NCBI RefSeq assembly: GCF_964204645.1
Contig: NC_134025.1
Span: 16,896,001-16,960,000 of the forward strand
Length of the DNA: 64,000 nucleotides
Direction: 5' to 3'
From: Tubulanus polymorphus
Taxonomy: Eukaryota; Nemertea; Palaeonemertea; Tubulaniformes; Tubulanidae
The translations under genes and the position numbers were made by a program. Below are positions 1 to 10,980 of this stretch, piece after piece. Every line of letters begins with the position of its first letter. Positions within the stretch are counted from its first letter, which is position 1. The notes under the pieces were generated by a model. That model was not told the DNA's origin. It did not search any database and saw nothing but the letters and a program-made list of their open reading frames with translations.

Positions 1-179
1 CATAGGATGCCATTATCAACAATTGACTGGTGATTGTTACCCACAATATTGATGTGATGTATTTTCAATTCAGGAATTTTCTTGATCCATAATTTGTAAT
101 GTAAAATCTGAAAACTCGGCTCTACAACTATATACATGGCAAATGCTATACAGCTAATATTTTGTCAATTTAATCTCAC

Positions 180-1266
180 CTGAACTGTTGTTTTCATTAG
201 TGAGAGAATTGTCTACTGGGGTAATGCTCCTCGACCGCGACATCTCACAACTGCTGCTTGTACCTGGTTGTGGGTAATTAAATGAATGGAAATCAATACT
301 GCTGTTTGTAGTAAGAGGTGTTTCAGGCTGAGGGTCTTTTTTTTGTAAGTGAATCAGACTGCGCCAAATAATTAGACCGAATTGCTCTAAGCGCTTCGAG
401 ATCTGAAAAAATAAAATCCAAAAATAATTCTAAATATGCCCGCCATACATTATGTACAGGCTATGTTATAAATTGGGCCCAGGTTCCACTAATGAAATTT
501 TCCTTAGTAACAGAAATTTAAAGGAACAAATAGGCTATTCCTTCAAGGCAGTGACTGATTTACGAATTATCAGCCTTTTTTTTACTGAAATGTATATGTT
601 TTTAGCAGCATTTTATTAGAACCAGCTGTAGGAACTATAATTTAAAACGACAGTCCATTTGCAAGCACAGCAAGCCAGTTGGAATATGAGTATCAATAAT
701 GCATACCACCAGATATCGCCTTTGTGTATGTTTCTGGATCACACAGAACTTCAACAAATTCCCCATCCATTTCTAGTACCATCTGCAATCTACAAAAATG
801 ATGGAGACACAAATCAAATCATGGCTATTGGCCTACTCCATCTACTCTACTAGTAGAAGGCTCTAGAACTTAAAATAGTAATAACAGTAGCAACAACATC
901 CCCCAACCTGGTCCAGCACCAGGGCCAGATATGCTCTCATCAATTCTAAGCCTAAGGCCCCTAAAACGTCTCCTTACAACAACATTACACGTCATTGAAC
1001 ACTTGTGTTTATAAGTCATTCTTCAATTCAATTCCAATCATCAATGTTTTGTTTTGTTATGTTATATCTTAACCAACCAAATGTATAAATGCTTATAGTA
1101 CGGCGCAATAAATATAAGTTCAAGTTTACTGTCAATGAAAACCTCCAGGTAACAATGACACTTGTACAGACAATCAACACGCCTTAAAATGTGCCAGCAA
1201 TAAAACTTACGAGTCACACATTTCTTCACCATGTTCACCGGCGGCGGGGTGCTTGGAGGACGCCAT
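180..1266 (-). CDS. Unidentified host-type gene, first three exons (partial)
   Basis: Three minus-strand exons join in phase. Exon 1 (1266-1211) starts at an ATG in good context, encodes MASSKHPAAGEHGEEMCD and ends at a GTAAGT donor. Exon 2 (789-710) follows a TTTTTGTAG acceptor and ends at a weaker GTGGTA donor. Exon 3 (402-180) follows a pyrimidine-rich TTTTTTCAG acceptor and ends at GTGAGA. Exon 2 is acidic (EMDGEFVEVLCDPETY). Exon 3 begins DLEALRAIRSNYLAQSDSL and then enters a run of eight A. In the given sequence the frame stops about six codons later. With one A fewer it would continue into a Ser/Thr/Pro-rich stretch that is open to the donor. The rest of the gene lies left of the window. 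I do not recognise the protein. Inference: a real cellular gene, with an indel or assembly error in the A-run. Confidence 0.5.
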
Positions 1267-1282
1267 GTTGGTTAAATCTCCA

Positions 1283-1307
1283 CTAACTTGCTCGCCGAGC
1301 AAGTTAG
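1283..1307. repeat. Perfect 12-bp hairpin just upstream of the host gene start
   Basis: CTAACTTGCTCG and its exact reverse complement are separated by one base. The hairpin lies 17 bp upstream of the ATG at 1266. It may be a cis element or a chance palindrome. Confidence 0.5.
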
Positions 1308-2766
1308 TCGATTTAATAAATCGATTTACTAAACCGCGTCCGTGAACGAGTTGATTTACCAAATCCGATTCACTAAACCGCGTGCCGTAAACGTGAAACT
1401 AAGATCGATTTACAAAGATTCAGTTTCGTAAAAGCGCCTTTTATGTCCGTATATTAATACGGTACTAGAGGGGTCGATCGTCGATCGATAGTACTTTTCG
1501 TGAAATAGGACGGGTATTGCCCAATGATTACAGTGCCGTCGGAACAGAGGCGGCAGGGGCGGCTAAAGCCGCCCCACTTTTTTGCTTAACAAATATTTTT
1601 TCAAAAGCACGCTGTACCGCGTAGCAGCTCGTCGTTCTCTGTACTAGGTGGTTGGCTCACGACTTCTCATGCTTCTGCGATTGAGACCGTAAAATGGCCC
1701 CAAAACGCATCTCCGGCGATTGAATTTCAAAATTTTTCTAGGGGAGGGCCCCCAGACCACCCTTTAGAAATAAGCCTCGCCACTGAAAAATTCCTTCCGA
1801 TGGCTCTTCATTAAGGCGATTAATGATTAAGGAGGGGAGGGAAGAAATCGGCGACAGTGCTAGTACCCGAGTGGAACTCAGTCTCTGCAGATTATCGTCT
1901 AACGGCTGACCGGCAAATCCCATACTTCGTTCTCTTCGTAGTTCCGTGGACCAATATACCATTCCCGTAGGTAGTCGAACCATTGACATCAGACGTCATC
2001 TCCATTCACCGGCAAATCTCGTAGGCGGCTGTACCATCCACACCAGTAACCCTCGTCGTCTTCAATAGCCTAGCTATCCGGACCATCAAGCGGACTGAGA
2101 CCAAAAGAACCTACCGAATACCAGTCACCATCGCCAAAATCCACCCACCCGGGGACGGGAATTAACTTAGGTAGGCCTAATAAAAAGCAACGTAATTCAA
2201 TCAATATCCCCCCAAGGAAAGGAAACCCGGTCCCCGTCGGGACGCGGGCGGTATAACTTGCTTACATTGTAACTTAGAACGTAGTATTCGTTGGTCAGTA
2301 TCTAGAGCTGAATTGAAACCATGCGTATGTCGACGCTCAGGTCAGAATGCCAAACTAGCGCGCTGCCCGCCTTATAGCCTATAGGGCTCAAAGTCCCCGC
2401 GTTGTCCTGATTGGCTATCCGCCTTTGTCCCCGCTACGCTCCCAATAGGTTAAAAATCTCGTGGTACAGCGTGACGTCACGATTACGCGTGATTGACCGT
2501 CGTCAACAACGACGCTCGATCGATCGGAACCTTCAAGCATAGATTTATTTATAAGAACTCCGGTCCGAGTAGAGCATTAAAAGCTCAGAAAAAGAGATTT
2601 ATTATCATGAGAATATTTAACTTTCAATTAGTTTAAAAAAATGCAGTTCACCGAAAGGGGGAGCACTCGAGCGGTCGGCACCGCGGAGTCCCGAATTGAA
2701 CCGGCCCGAATCCGGGAGCTACTCGATCGACTCTACTAAAGCGGAATTCATACATCACAATATAAT
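1308..2766. other. Non-coding stretch, possible upstream regulatory DNA
   Basis: No convincing gene. A short motif (GATTTACTAAACCGCG, and a variant with GATTCACT) occurs near 1322 and 1368. A perfect CRE-like TGACGTCA lies at 2472-2479, with an inverted CCAAT (ATTGG) near 2411 and an AT-rich TTTATTTATAAG near 2543. These could be promoter elements, but no transcript is supported. The open frame at 1738-1989 (minus) looks like chance. Confidence 0.3.
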
Positions 2767-3249
2767 CTAATGTCTATTTCAACTTGGCTTGAGAGCATTC
2801 CAGGTGGCCTAGCTCAGTCAGTTTTGGTGGTACATACCTGATACAGGTCTTAACAGGACCAGAATGCATTTGGCAGTCGACCTAAATCATCATTTTTTAA
2901 TCCATTTGAAACTGTATTGAGGGATATCCAAAAAATCTGCATTGAGAGGGGTTCCTGAGAGAAAAGAGACTCCATGATTTGAAAGTTTAACAATATGTTT
3001 CCATGCCTACCAACTGAAATTTGATACGTAGGCATGGAAACATATTGTTAAACTTTCAAATCATGGAGTCACTTCTCTGGACTTTTTGGATATCCTTCAA
3101 TACAGTTTCAAATGGATTAAAAAATGATGATTTAGGTCGACTGCCTGTCCTTTCTGGTCCTATTAAGACCTTTATCAGGTATGTACTACCAAAAATTAGC
3201 GAGCTAGGCCACCTGGAATGCTCTCAAGTCATGTTGAAATAGACATTAG
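2767..3249. repeat. Long inverted repeat (foldback element)
   Basis: Left arm 2767-3010 and right arm 3028-3249 are imperfect reverse complements around a 17-bp spacer. The inner about 60 bp are almost perfect (CCATGCCTAC pairs with GTAGGCATGG). The outer ends pair CTAATGTCTATTTCAAC with GTTGAAATAGACATTAG. The left arm has about 20 bp not present in the right. Open frames in both arms are mirror images and are not independent genes. It could be a foldback transposon, an inverted duplication or a hairpin-RNA locus. Confidence 0.85.
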
Positions 3250-3435
3250 TTAGGATATCAACATTAACGTATCTATAAGAAGATTTAAGAAGTACTGATG
3301 TGCTTTAAGAGCAGTTTGATTTTTTTGGACAACTGGTTCCGAATAGTTATTAAGACGGTAAGACAACATAGTCCGTGTAAAATCCCCCAACGAACACAGC
3401 TCGACCGGTCGAGCAACGTTTCCATACCTCAGAAT

Positions 3436-3532
3436 TAGGTAGCCGGGTAATGTAGTATGGCGGATTTCCCAGTTCATAACGTGACGTTATCAACTAGGTG
3501 CTTTGTGATGGGTTCGAATCCCACAAGACCTA
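3436..3532 (+). repeat. tRNA-like or SINE relic with box B
   Basis: An exact Pol III box B (GGTTCGAATCC) lies at 3511-3521 inside a T-arm-like TGGG-TTCGAAT-CCCA hairpin. TAGGTAG at 3436 can pair partly with AGACCTA at 3526. At 97 bases with a poor D arm it does not fold as a normal tRNA, so a tRNA-derived SINE fragment is likelier. Confidence 0.35.
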
Positions 3533-4208
3533 CTTTTTGTTGCCAATATCGTAAGATTTTATAGCAATGTATCCACGTCTCATCGTTGGACTATTTTTTA
3601 TTTTTATAGAAAGAGTTTAATGTCTAATTTCTAGAAATCCCTTCCTTCAAAATAGATTTAATGATGTTCCACAGGATTCCTTAAGAAAATTGATTGATGT
3701 CCTTCAAAGATTAAATTAAGGGTTAAAGTTGTCATATCAACATATATGATTCAAAATCTTTATTTTCATACATTCATTTTACAGAAATATCATATGTGAA
3801 AATAAGTAATCGTACATGATTAATTAGTTTCACGCGCATATAAACATCATGAAGCAAACATCATAAACATCATCTTCAGCACAAAATTCCAGCCAGGGTA
3901 AGGTTGAAATAGACAAACTTTATATACATTAAATAACACAGTAAAAAACCATTATCTCACACGTCGTAACTCAGAGATTTTACTAAATCAGAAAATAAAT
4001 TTCAAAACCCAAGTAATTCAAATCAGGCAAAAGGTTTACTGCATCAATATCCTAAAGATGGAATCATACTTTACCTTATGCAGAAACCAAATCCACTGAG
4101 CTAATAATATATGTTGATCTTTCAGAAATCAGAGAATTTTTGCCGACATTGAACTAGGCACAGGGCCCTAAGGACCCCGAGCTGCTCACATATGTATTTC
4201 ATTGGACA
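3533..4208. other. AT-rich non-coding gap
   Basis: No coding pattern, repeat or RNA gene recognised. Confidence 0.4.
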
Positions 4209-5323
4209 TTATGAACATTTCTTACAAACCACAAAATTACCCTTAATAAATACGTCATATAGAATATCTTCACACTGCCTATGAAACCAAAGCTGACATC
4301 GCTCACATTCAGCCATATATAAAAAAAACCTGGGGACGCGTTTTTGCTTGAATCCTTCCTAATACAATAAGAAATGGGGTAAAGAGTGATGAGTCCAGAC
4401 ACTTAAGTAAATGTTCCCTACAAAGACTGTGATCGTAGGTCACAGTTGTCACATCTTCCGCAAAAACTAAACCAGTGGCTATAGCCAAGGCCAAAACACT
4501 ACAGTCATTACCATTGGATTGCTTTTGAACAGACAATACATTTCCCTTAATAACATGGACATCATCAGCAAACATAATTATTTGATATTTGTTTCTGGAC
4601 ATTGTTCTTAATTTGTCCAAAAAATAAAGTATCATAATAATTAACATGACCATACTGACAACAGATATTACTAACGACTACCCAGTGGTTACCACCTGAA
4701 TGGAGAATTTGAACAAACTCTCCATTAGCTACAGAAAATTGTAAGTTGGGGCCTAATAGAGTATCCTCCAGCCCTTCGATGTGAGGGAACTGGTTGGCCA
4801 AGCAATTTTGTGCTATATTTATTGATTCATCAGTCAACCATTCACCACGTTTTATTACTTGTTTCTCATTCGCACTAATAACCCTTTTTATACGTTTTGC
4901 CACCGATACTTCTGTAGTTGAAGTTCGAGTTATTTTCACGTCATCGTCGTCTGATCTATGTTCATTGCCACTTTCTCTATCACTGGTTTCACTACCACTT
5001 GAAATCTAATAAACAGAAGTGACTTTCTATATAAGGAATATATATGATTCATTTGGTTTACACAACATAAGAAATTTGCCTAAAAATGAGGAAAAGAGTA
5101 TCAATAAAAAAAGTGGAGGTATATCTATGAATTTAATAAATTCCAAAGAAAGAGGTCACAAATATAGTTTCTAACTGCCAAGTAATCTTTAATGGATCTT
5201 TGATTACAGACCACATACCATTTAGACCTGTTGTTTTGATTTAGAATTATAAGGAGACATTTTCTCACTAATCTTCACTGACTGTGCTGGAATCGAAGTA
5301 TCATTGACAGCATCACCAGACAA
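4209..5323 (-). pseudogene. Ulp1-like (C48) cysteine protease with C-terminal PHD-like finger, frameshifted
   Basis: An upstream exon (5323-5230) sits between a CAG acceptor and a CAG/GT donor. A main exon starts near 5007 after TTTATTAG and keeps the same phase. The main exon is Ser/Asp-rich, then WLTDESINIAQ, then GGNHWVVVSNI with the catalytic His and VNYYDTLF with the Asp. After a frameshift near 4600 come the Gln and Cys (VQKQSNGNDCSVLALAIAT). A second frameshift near 4350 leads to a zinc-finger end, MAECERCQLWFHRQC followed by CKKC, stopping at 4209. The layout of Ulp1-type protease plus a PHD-like finger is one I associate with invertebrate transposon-encoded proteins. Two frameshifts mark it as inactive. 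The substrate is unknown; the family cleaves ubiquitin-like proteins. Confidence 0.65.
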
Positions 5324-5459
5324 CTGAAGAAATAAATTACACAATTACTAAAACACTATTAAACTACTAAAAATTCATTGAAATCTGTCAGGCTATCAGA
5401 GAAATATAAGAGTAGGATATTGTGGCATGAAATGATCACTTAATAAATCCAAATATATC

Positions 5460-5528
5460 AGTAATAGGGAATAAGTTGTTTCATACCAAAGGTCGAAGGG
5501 TCGAGCTCATAAAAAATAAATTCTCGCA
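5460..5528 (+). repeat. Terminal repeat copy 1 of the PolB element
   Basis: Reads AGTAATAGGGAATAAG, then TTGTTTCATACCAAAGGTCG, and ends ATTCTCGCA directly against the truncated 3' end of the PolB gene. It matches the reverse complement of the right end (19012 leftwards) but lacks about 70 bp of the interior. Confidence 0.75.
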
Positions 5529-8500
5529 AATATTTTATCTATGTAATCTTTGAAATGAATATTCTTTTCTACTACACTTTTGGTTATTCCTTTTAACTTT
5601 TTAGCTTCATGTTCTTTAGTTTTATATGAATACATTTTAGATCTAATACCGATGAATTCAATCATTTCTTCACCACCTAATTCATCTTTGAATTTACCAG
5701 GAACTTTTTTATTATCATTGCTAAACAATTCATGATCTTTTTTTAAATCATTTGTTAGATTATTAGTTTTTATCTTTAATATGTACGCATCCGTATCTAG
5801 ATATAAGATTTCTATATGTTTTTCTCCAAAAAGTGGTTGTATATACATTATAATAGAATTCATACATTAATAACTTTGATATTTCTAAAACTGAAGCACC
5901 AACATAGATTGGTTTATTAAATTTCATAGAAGTTCTTCTCATCTTAACTGCAGCTAAATTTTCATCAAATATTCTGTTACCTAAAAACTTAGGATATGTT
6001 TGTAAATGCCTTATCCTTTTTACCATTACTTACTAACTCAATATCATTTCTATTTCTAATATTTTCACAAGTCTTGCCATAGAATGCATTATTCATTAAC
6101 TTGAAGAAATCTTTTTCGAAATCAGTTTTAGCTTCAGTTCTCTGTTTGGTGTTAAAATCTATATATTTTTCTAACCACTTAGATTGACTAAATGAAATAT
6201 ATCTATGTACTTTTTTTAGGATCATTCCTTGTTTTAGATAAAACTTTAACATTCTATAATGTACTACATAATTATATTTATCTTCCTGAGTTACCATTAA
6301 CTTTTCTGTATGAATATGATTTTCGGGTTTAATTCTTTTTTGATAATTTGATAATTCTTCATGAGTTACAGTTTTATGTTCTGGACAGTATGCTAGATTT
6401 CTAGATTTAAATTTAATATGTTCAGGATATTCTAAATCTACAACAAAGAAGTAACCAGTATCTGAATCATCTGCAATATCTAGAATTCTTTTCTTCCAAT
6501 CAAATTTATCATTATTTTCATGTTGTGAAACTTCACTTATTTCAAATACTCCGTAAGGTTGTGGTTCCATCATTGCCCAACCATACAAATTATTTGCTAT
6601 ATATCTATATAATCTATATATAATAACTTATATCGAGGGTTATCATTTACATTGAAATATCTATCACCTAATACACCTGAAACTCCTCCTCTTATAGATT
6701 TTTCAAATAATAATAATTGATCTATATTTGTTAACAAATCCATTTTTATATCTGTAAATTTTAATCCACAATCCCATGTTAAACCTGGACTAGAATAACA
6801 ATGACATGGATCAATATTAAAATATTTTAGGTTTACATCTCTAAACCTTTCAAACATATCAGTTAATAATAATACATCTGATTTTAAATATAAATCTACT
6901 AATTGTCCATGATTTTCTATTTTGGAATGATTCCAAATATTCAATGTTCTATTATAGACTTCATCTTTAACATATTCATTTTTTAATTCATCATATAATT
7001 GTTCTTTAAATAATTCAGTTATATTAAAATCATTATGTGATTTATAAAATGAATATGGAATTGCGCCTTTATATCTCATTAATTGAAAATCATCATTATT
7101 TGGGTAGTGTTGCTTTAATATTTTTAATTCATCATCAACTAATGATTTTGATAAGTTATCTAATGAACTATTTAAAAATCTATATGAATCTATAAATCTT
7201 AAACACCCAAATTGGAATGATATATAATTCTCAGACGTTCTAGCTAACATTTTAAATTTATAAGTTGGTATTTTATCTTTTGATCTATTTGAATTTAATC
7301 TTTCTATTTCATTATTAATTTCTTCTATTTTGTGGCATAACTGTTTGATAAATAAATGAGCATCATATCCTGATAGATTATGAAATATAACTGGTACAAA
7401 GTTAATTTTCTTAGCTTGTAAGTTACAATTCTCAAGCGCAGCGCCTCTAAACTTTCCATTCAAATGATCATGGTCTCTTACTTTCTTATCTTTATAATTA
7501 AATATTTTTTCACAATAATAACATTTATCTGCAAACCCAAATGCTTCTTTATCTTCTTCTGTCATTATAATGTCTTTATTTGTATTCAATAATTTACTAA
7601 ATCTTATTTCATATTCAATTGATGTCACAAAAATGATTGATAACATTTTCATTTCTATAATGATTCAATTAATAAGTCACAAAAATGATTAATAACGTTT
7701 TCATTTCTATAATGATAATATTCACTTTTAATTAGTTCTGGATAATCAGATTTCATATATAACCCGAAAGCAGCAGCTGATTGATGAATCTTTTTAATTG
7801 TATTTATTTTTGGTGGTTCATCTGAAAAATCATTTTCATTAGAATTTAATTTCTTTCTTTTATAATATATTTCTTTTCTATCTTGATCAGTTAATTCTTT
7901 ATTTAATGATTCAAAATCTCCATATATAACAAATGGTACCTTATTTTTGTAATCATATATTTTGAATTCTAATATTTTATCATTTTCATTTGGTAAAACT
8001 AATTTACAATAATCATGATTTTCACATAATTGTTTATGATTTAATAATGCACTTTCAGTTCTGAATTTATGTAAACATTTTCTACATAGATATATTTTGT
8101 TATCAAAATCATTTTCTGATTTAAAAAATAAATCAATTCTTTTAATCCACATATAATGATTCTCATGATATAATATATCTATAACACCATTTGAATCATA
8201 ATCTTTTGATAGATATAAAGGTTCTAATGTATAATGTTTTATATTGTTACCTTTTGTATTTGGCAATTTGATTAAATCAGATACATTTATCTTTATATTA
8301 TTATATCTTTCTATTCTTGGGATATTTTTAATTATAACAGGATACTTATCTATCCTATAATTATTTTCAAATGGTTTATAATGAGTTAATCTAAAACTAT
8401 GTGTAATATCTTCTGTTGGATATAAGCAACTTATAATTGCCCATAGAAAACATTTATCATCTTCATTTTGTACATTTATTACAGCATTAGTTTTAAATGG

Positions 8501-9369
8501 TAGTTTAATATAACTAGATGCTTCAATATCTGGTTCTTTATAATATGATACATTATTTTCATCTATTGGTTTTGATTTAGTTAACTTATTATATTTTGTG
8601 TTATAAACATGTAAAGTCATAAATATTATTTCATCAAATATTAAACCAGATCCTTCAAAATATTTCTCTTCTATTTTAGTTTTTACTTCATTATAACATT
8701 TATCTAATTTATCATCTATATGTTGTTTAGATATAATATGTTGTGAATGAGAATTTATATTGTATATTGGTTTATCTTCAGATTTTATGAATTTAACTTT
8801 TGATGAAATACTTATTTTAGGATATTCAACATCAGTTATTATTTTTATTATTTCTTTCATATTATCTAAATGTTTTTTATTTTCTTCTAATGTTTTTCCT
8901 TTATGAAATTTAAACTCGATAGCTGCTGGGCCAATATCACTTTTAAATGCTTCGGTTATCTCTATATCTTTTTATTATCTAATGAATTAATATATTTTCT
9001 TACATCTTCCATGTATGGTCTTTTATTGTTTAATTTATTTCTTATTCTTTTAATTGTCTTATGTTTCTTATCATTATCTTCATCAAAATAATCTTCACCT
9101 AAAATATCATTATTCTTATTTCTAATATGACTTTTAGATTTTAAATGTTCATTATAATATCTTTTATCACTGAATGATTGATTACATGTATCACATTTGT
9201 ATGTTTCTTTTTCATTCTTTAATTCATCTAATTTAGTTTCTAATATATCATCTTTATATTTTAATTTCAATTTATTCTCTAAATGTGTTTTAGTTTTATT
9301 GTGCCTTGCTTTTTGGGATTTATCTATATTGATTTTACATGTTGGACAGTAGTACTTATTTGCTTCCAT
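5507..9369 (-). pseudogene. Protein-primed family B DNA polymerase with zinc fingers and EndoVII-type HNH, broken
   Basis: Read right to left. 9369-8962 holds two C2H2-like fingers (YYCPTCKINI and YKCDTCNQSF, each with two His). 8860-7655 carries a segment with KCFLWAI and HYMWIK, then exonuclease motif I (FVIYGDFES). 7652-6597 carries an EndoVII-like HNH (CYYC then VRDHDHLNGKFRGAA), ExoII (FHNLSGYDAHLF) and ExoIII (YLKSDVLLL). 6588-5989 has motif A (NNLYGWAMMEPQPYG) and motif B (KLMNNAFYGK). 5863-5507 has motif C (YLDTDAYIL). The family replicates linear viral or Polinton DNA from a protein primer. Breaks: frameshifts near 8960, in motif A near 6600 and near 5990 and 5850, plus a 52-bp tandem duplication near 7624-7727. 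The C-terminus is cut off at the terminal repeat; a related C-terminal piece lies at 11964. Original length would be over 1,200 residues. Confidence 0.85.
7624..7727. repeat. 52-bp tandem duplication inside the PolB gene
   Basis: GTCACAAAAATGATT starts at 7624 and again at 7676; the copies differ at a few positions. Fifty-two is not a multiple of three, so the duplication breaks the reading frame at this point. Confidence 0.8.
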
Positions 9370-9402
9370 TTTAATACTAAATTTTTTTTTAAATTGATTT
9401 TA

Positions 9403-9431
9403 GAAGTTATTCATTTATATTTTATTCATAT
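9403..9431. repeat. Shared 5' flank of element genes, interrupted by the LTR
   Basis: GTTATTCATTTATATTTTAT followed by TCATAT is identical to 18702-18727. In both places it lies upstream of a minus-strand zinc-finger ORF and, at the uninterrupted locus, runs straight into AGTAATAGGG. Here the continuation lies at 11857, across the LTR. Confidence 0.8.
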
Positions 9432-10141
9432 TGTGGCGAAAATTGTCTATATCTGGGGTGGGTTTGACCACAAAATGTCGGTATTTGGTGAAATTATATT
9501 ATGTATTTCGGAATGGCCTTAAGCCGTTCTTTTCTCATTGTTTCTTTTTAGATGTACGTATTCCGGGACGGGGCTGAGTGTTCTGCGGCGATGTTTCGGG
9601 ATCTTTTCGGCTCAATTTCAATCTGACAGATTTTTGGCAGTTCTGTCAGATTCCAATTTTACGACCTGGGCAGGCCCCCGCGGTGTTGGCCACGCCACAT
9701 CTCGGCGATATTAGCGATTTTTCGGCGCCTGTCCAGGCCATTCTTTTATTCTCCACCTACCTAATAGTGTGTGTTCACCCCTTTTTATATTTGAGACCCT
9801 ACTTCTTTGATTTTGGGCCGTTTTTGTTCCGTCTCGTCGCCGAGGAATTCTCCAGCCCTGCTCGTGTTTACGCTCGTTTTTACGACGCCGTTCGCTGGCG
9901 CCGCCTCACTTCCGTGTGAGCGTTTTCTCGGTGGTGCGGTTGACTCCGGTTTATTTTGTAGTAAATATCTCCGTATCGGTCTTATAGTCGTCATTTTTCG
10001 CGTTAATCTTAAAATATTATAGAACTTAATTCTATTTCTCGCGTATGAAGTCTTTATTTAGGGTTTTATCATTCGTCACGGTCGAATGATTTCGCGTGCT
10101 CTACTTTGTCCGCGGAGCGTATCACTGCTCGTCACGCTTGA

Positions 10142-10180
10142 CCAATCACCGCGTGCGTTGACCGCATGAAAACTATAAAT
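10142..10180 (+). promoter_or_regulatory. CCAAT and TATA boxes in the LTR
   Basis: CCAAT at 10142-10146 and TATAAAT at 10174-10180 are 28 bp apart, a plausible Pol II core promoter for U3 of the LTR. A plus-strand orientation for the LTR is inferred from this alone. Confidence 0.4.
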
Positions 10181-10392
10181 TTGGCGCAATCGCGCTCATT
10201 GGCAACTTGGCTCTGGCAGAGCCACATTAGAAACTCTTTCTTGCTGCCTCTTCACCGTTTTACGAATCGGACGCTGTAAATGGTACAGATCATGTAAGAA
10301 GACAATTTTACTTTCTATTTAAGACACGGGCCTCCGGGTCGTCTGACCCCGGGATCGCTGCAGTGGTTTTTGACATCCCGCCCTCAGTGAGT

Positions 10393-10414
10393 CCCGGGTG
10401 CCGACGCACCCGGG
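10393..10414. repeat. Strong GC stem-loop in the LTR
   Basis: CCCGGGTGC, loop CGAC, GCACCCGGG: a perfect 9-bp stem with a 4-base loop about 215 bp after the TATA box, so probably in the R or U5 RNA if the promoter call is right. Confidence 0.6.
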
Positions 10415-10766
10415 GGCCGTGTAGTCGTCGGCCATGGGCTGCCGATAAACTCGACACTTACAATCCTGTAAATATTGTAAATTCTCCGTCAATTCATCGT
10501 CTGTTTAAATTCAATCCTTTGACGATGCCAACTTAACGCTCTCGTCGCTGTAATTAGTAATAGTAATAGTAATAATAGTATGGTATATCTTCTGTGCTAT
10601 TTCCGTAATTTTACTCCGAGATGTCGTTTCTGCTGACCATGAAAATCGCCTGTATTCAGTTACTCCTTTTTCGAACGAACACGCGGTCGTTTCATCTTCT
10701 TGACGTCGCCTCTGAATTTCGACTCTTTGAGTTCGCGTCACCGACATTTTGAATTTGGCGCGCAGT

Positions 10767-10980
10767 CGTTGATTAACGACAACGCTCGTCGTTAACTATT
10801 TGACGCTCCTACGTATAATTCTTATCGTTGATTGACGACAACGCTCGTCGTTAACTATTTGACGCTCCGTCGTATAATTCTTATCGTTGATTAACGACAA
10901 CGCTCGTCGTTAACTATTTGTCGCTCCGTCGTTAACATCTTAATCGTTGATTAGCTTCAACGCTCGTTCACTGAGACCTA
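10767..10980. repeat. 59-bp tandem repeat in the LTR, about 3.5 copies
   Basis: CGTTGATT recurs at 10767, 10826, 10885 and 10945 (periods 59, 59, 60). Each unit contains the inverse pair TTAACGAC and GTCGTTAA around AACGCTC, so each can form a small hairpin. Confidence 0.85.

Noticed and set aside
3436-3532. Possible functional tRNA
   Set aside because: Only box B and part of the T arm are good; length and D arm do not fit, so it is listed as a SINE-like relic.
9578-9994. Overlapping open frames on both strands in the LTR
   Set aside because: No recognisable domain, no codon pattern, and the region has the properties of an LTR.
10209-10223. GGCTCT-GGC-AGAGCC resembling a histone mRNA 3' stem-loop
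   Set aside because: The loop has three bases instead of the conserved four, and no histone gene is upstream; it lies in the LTR.
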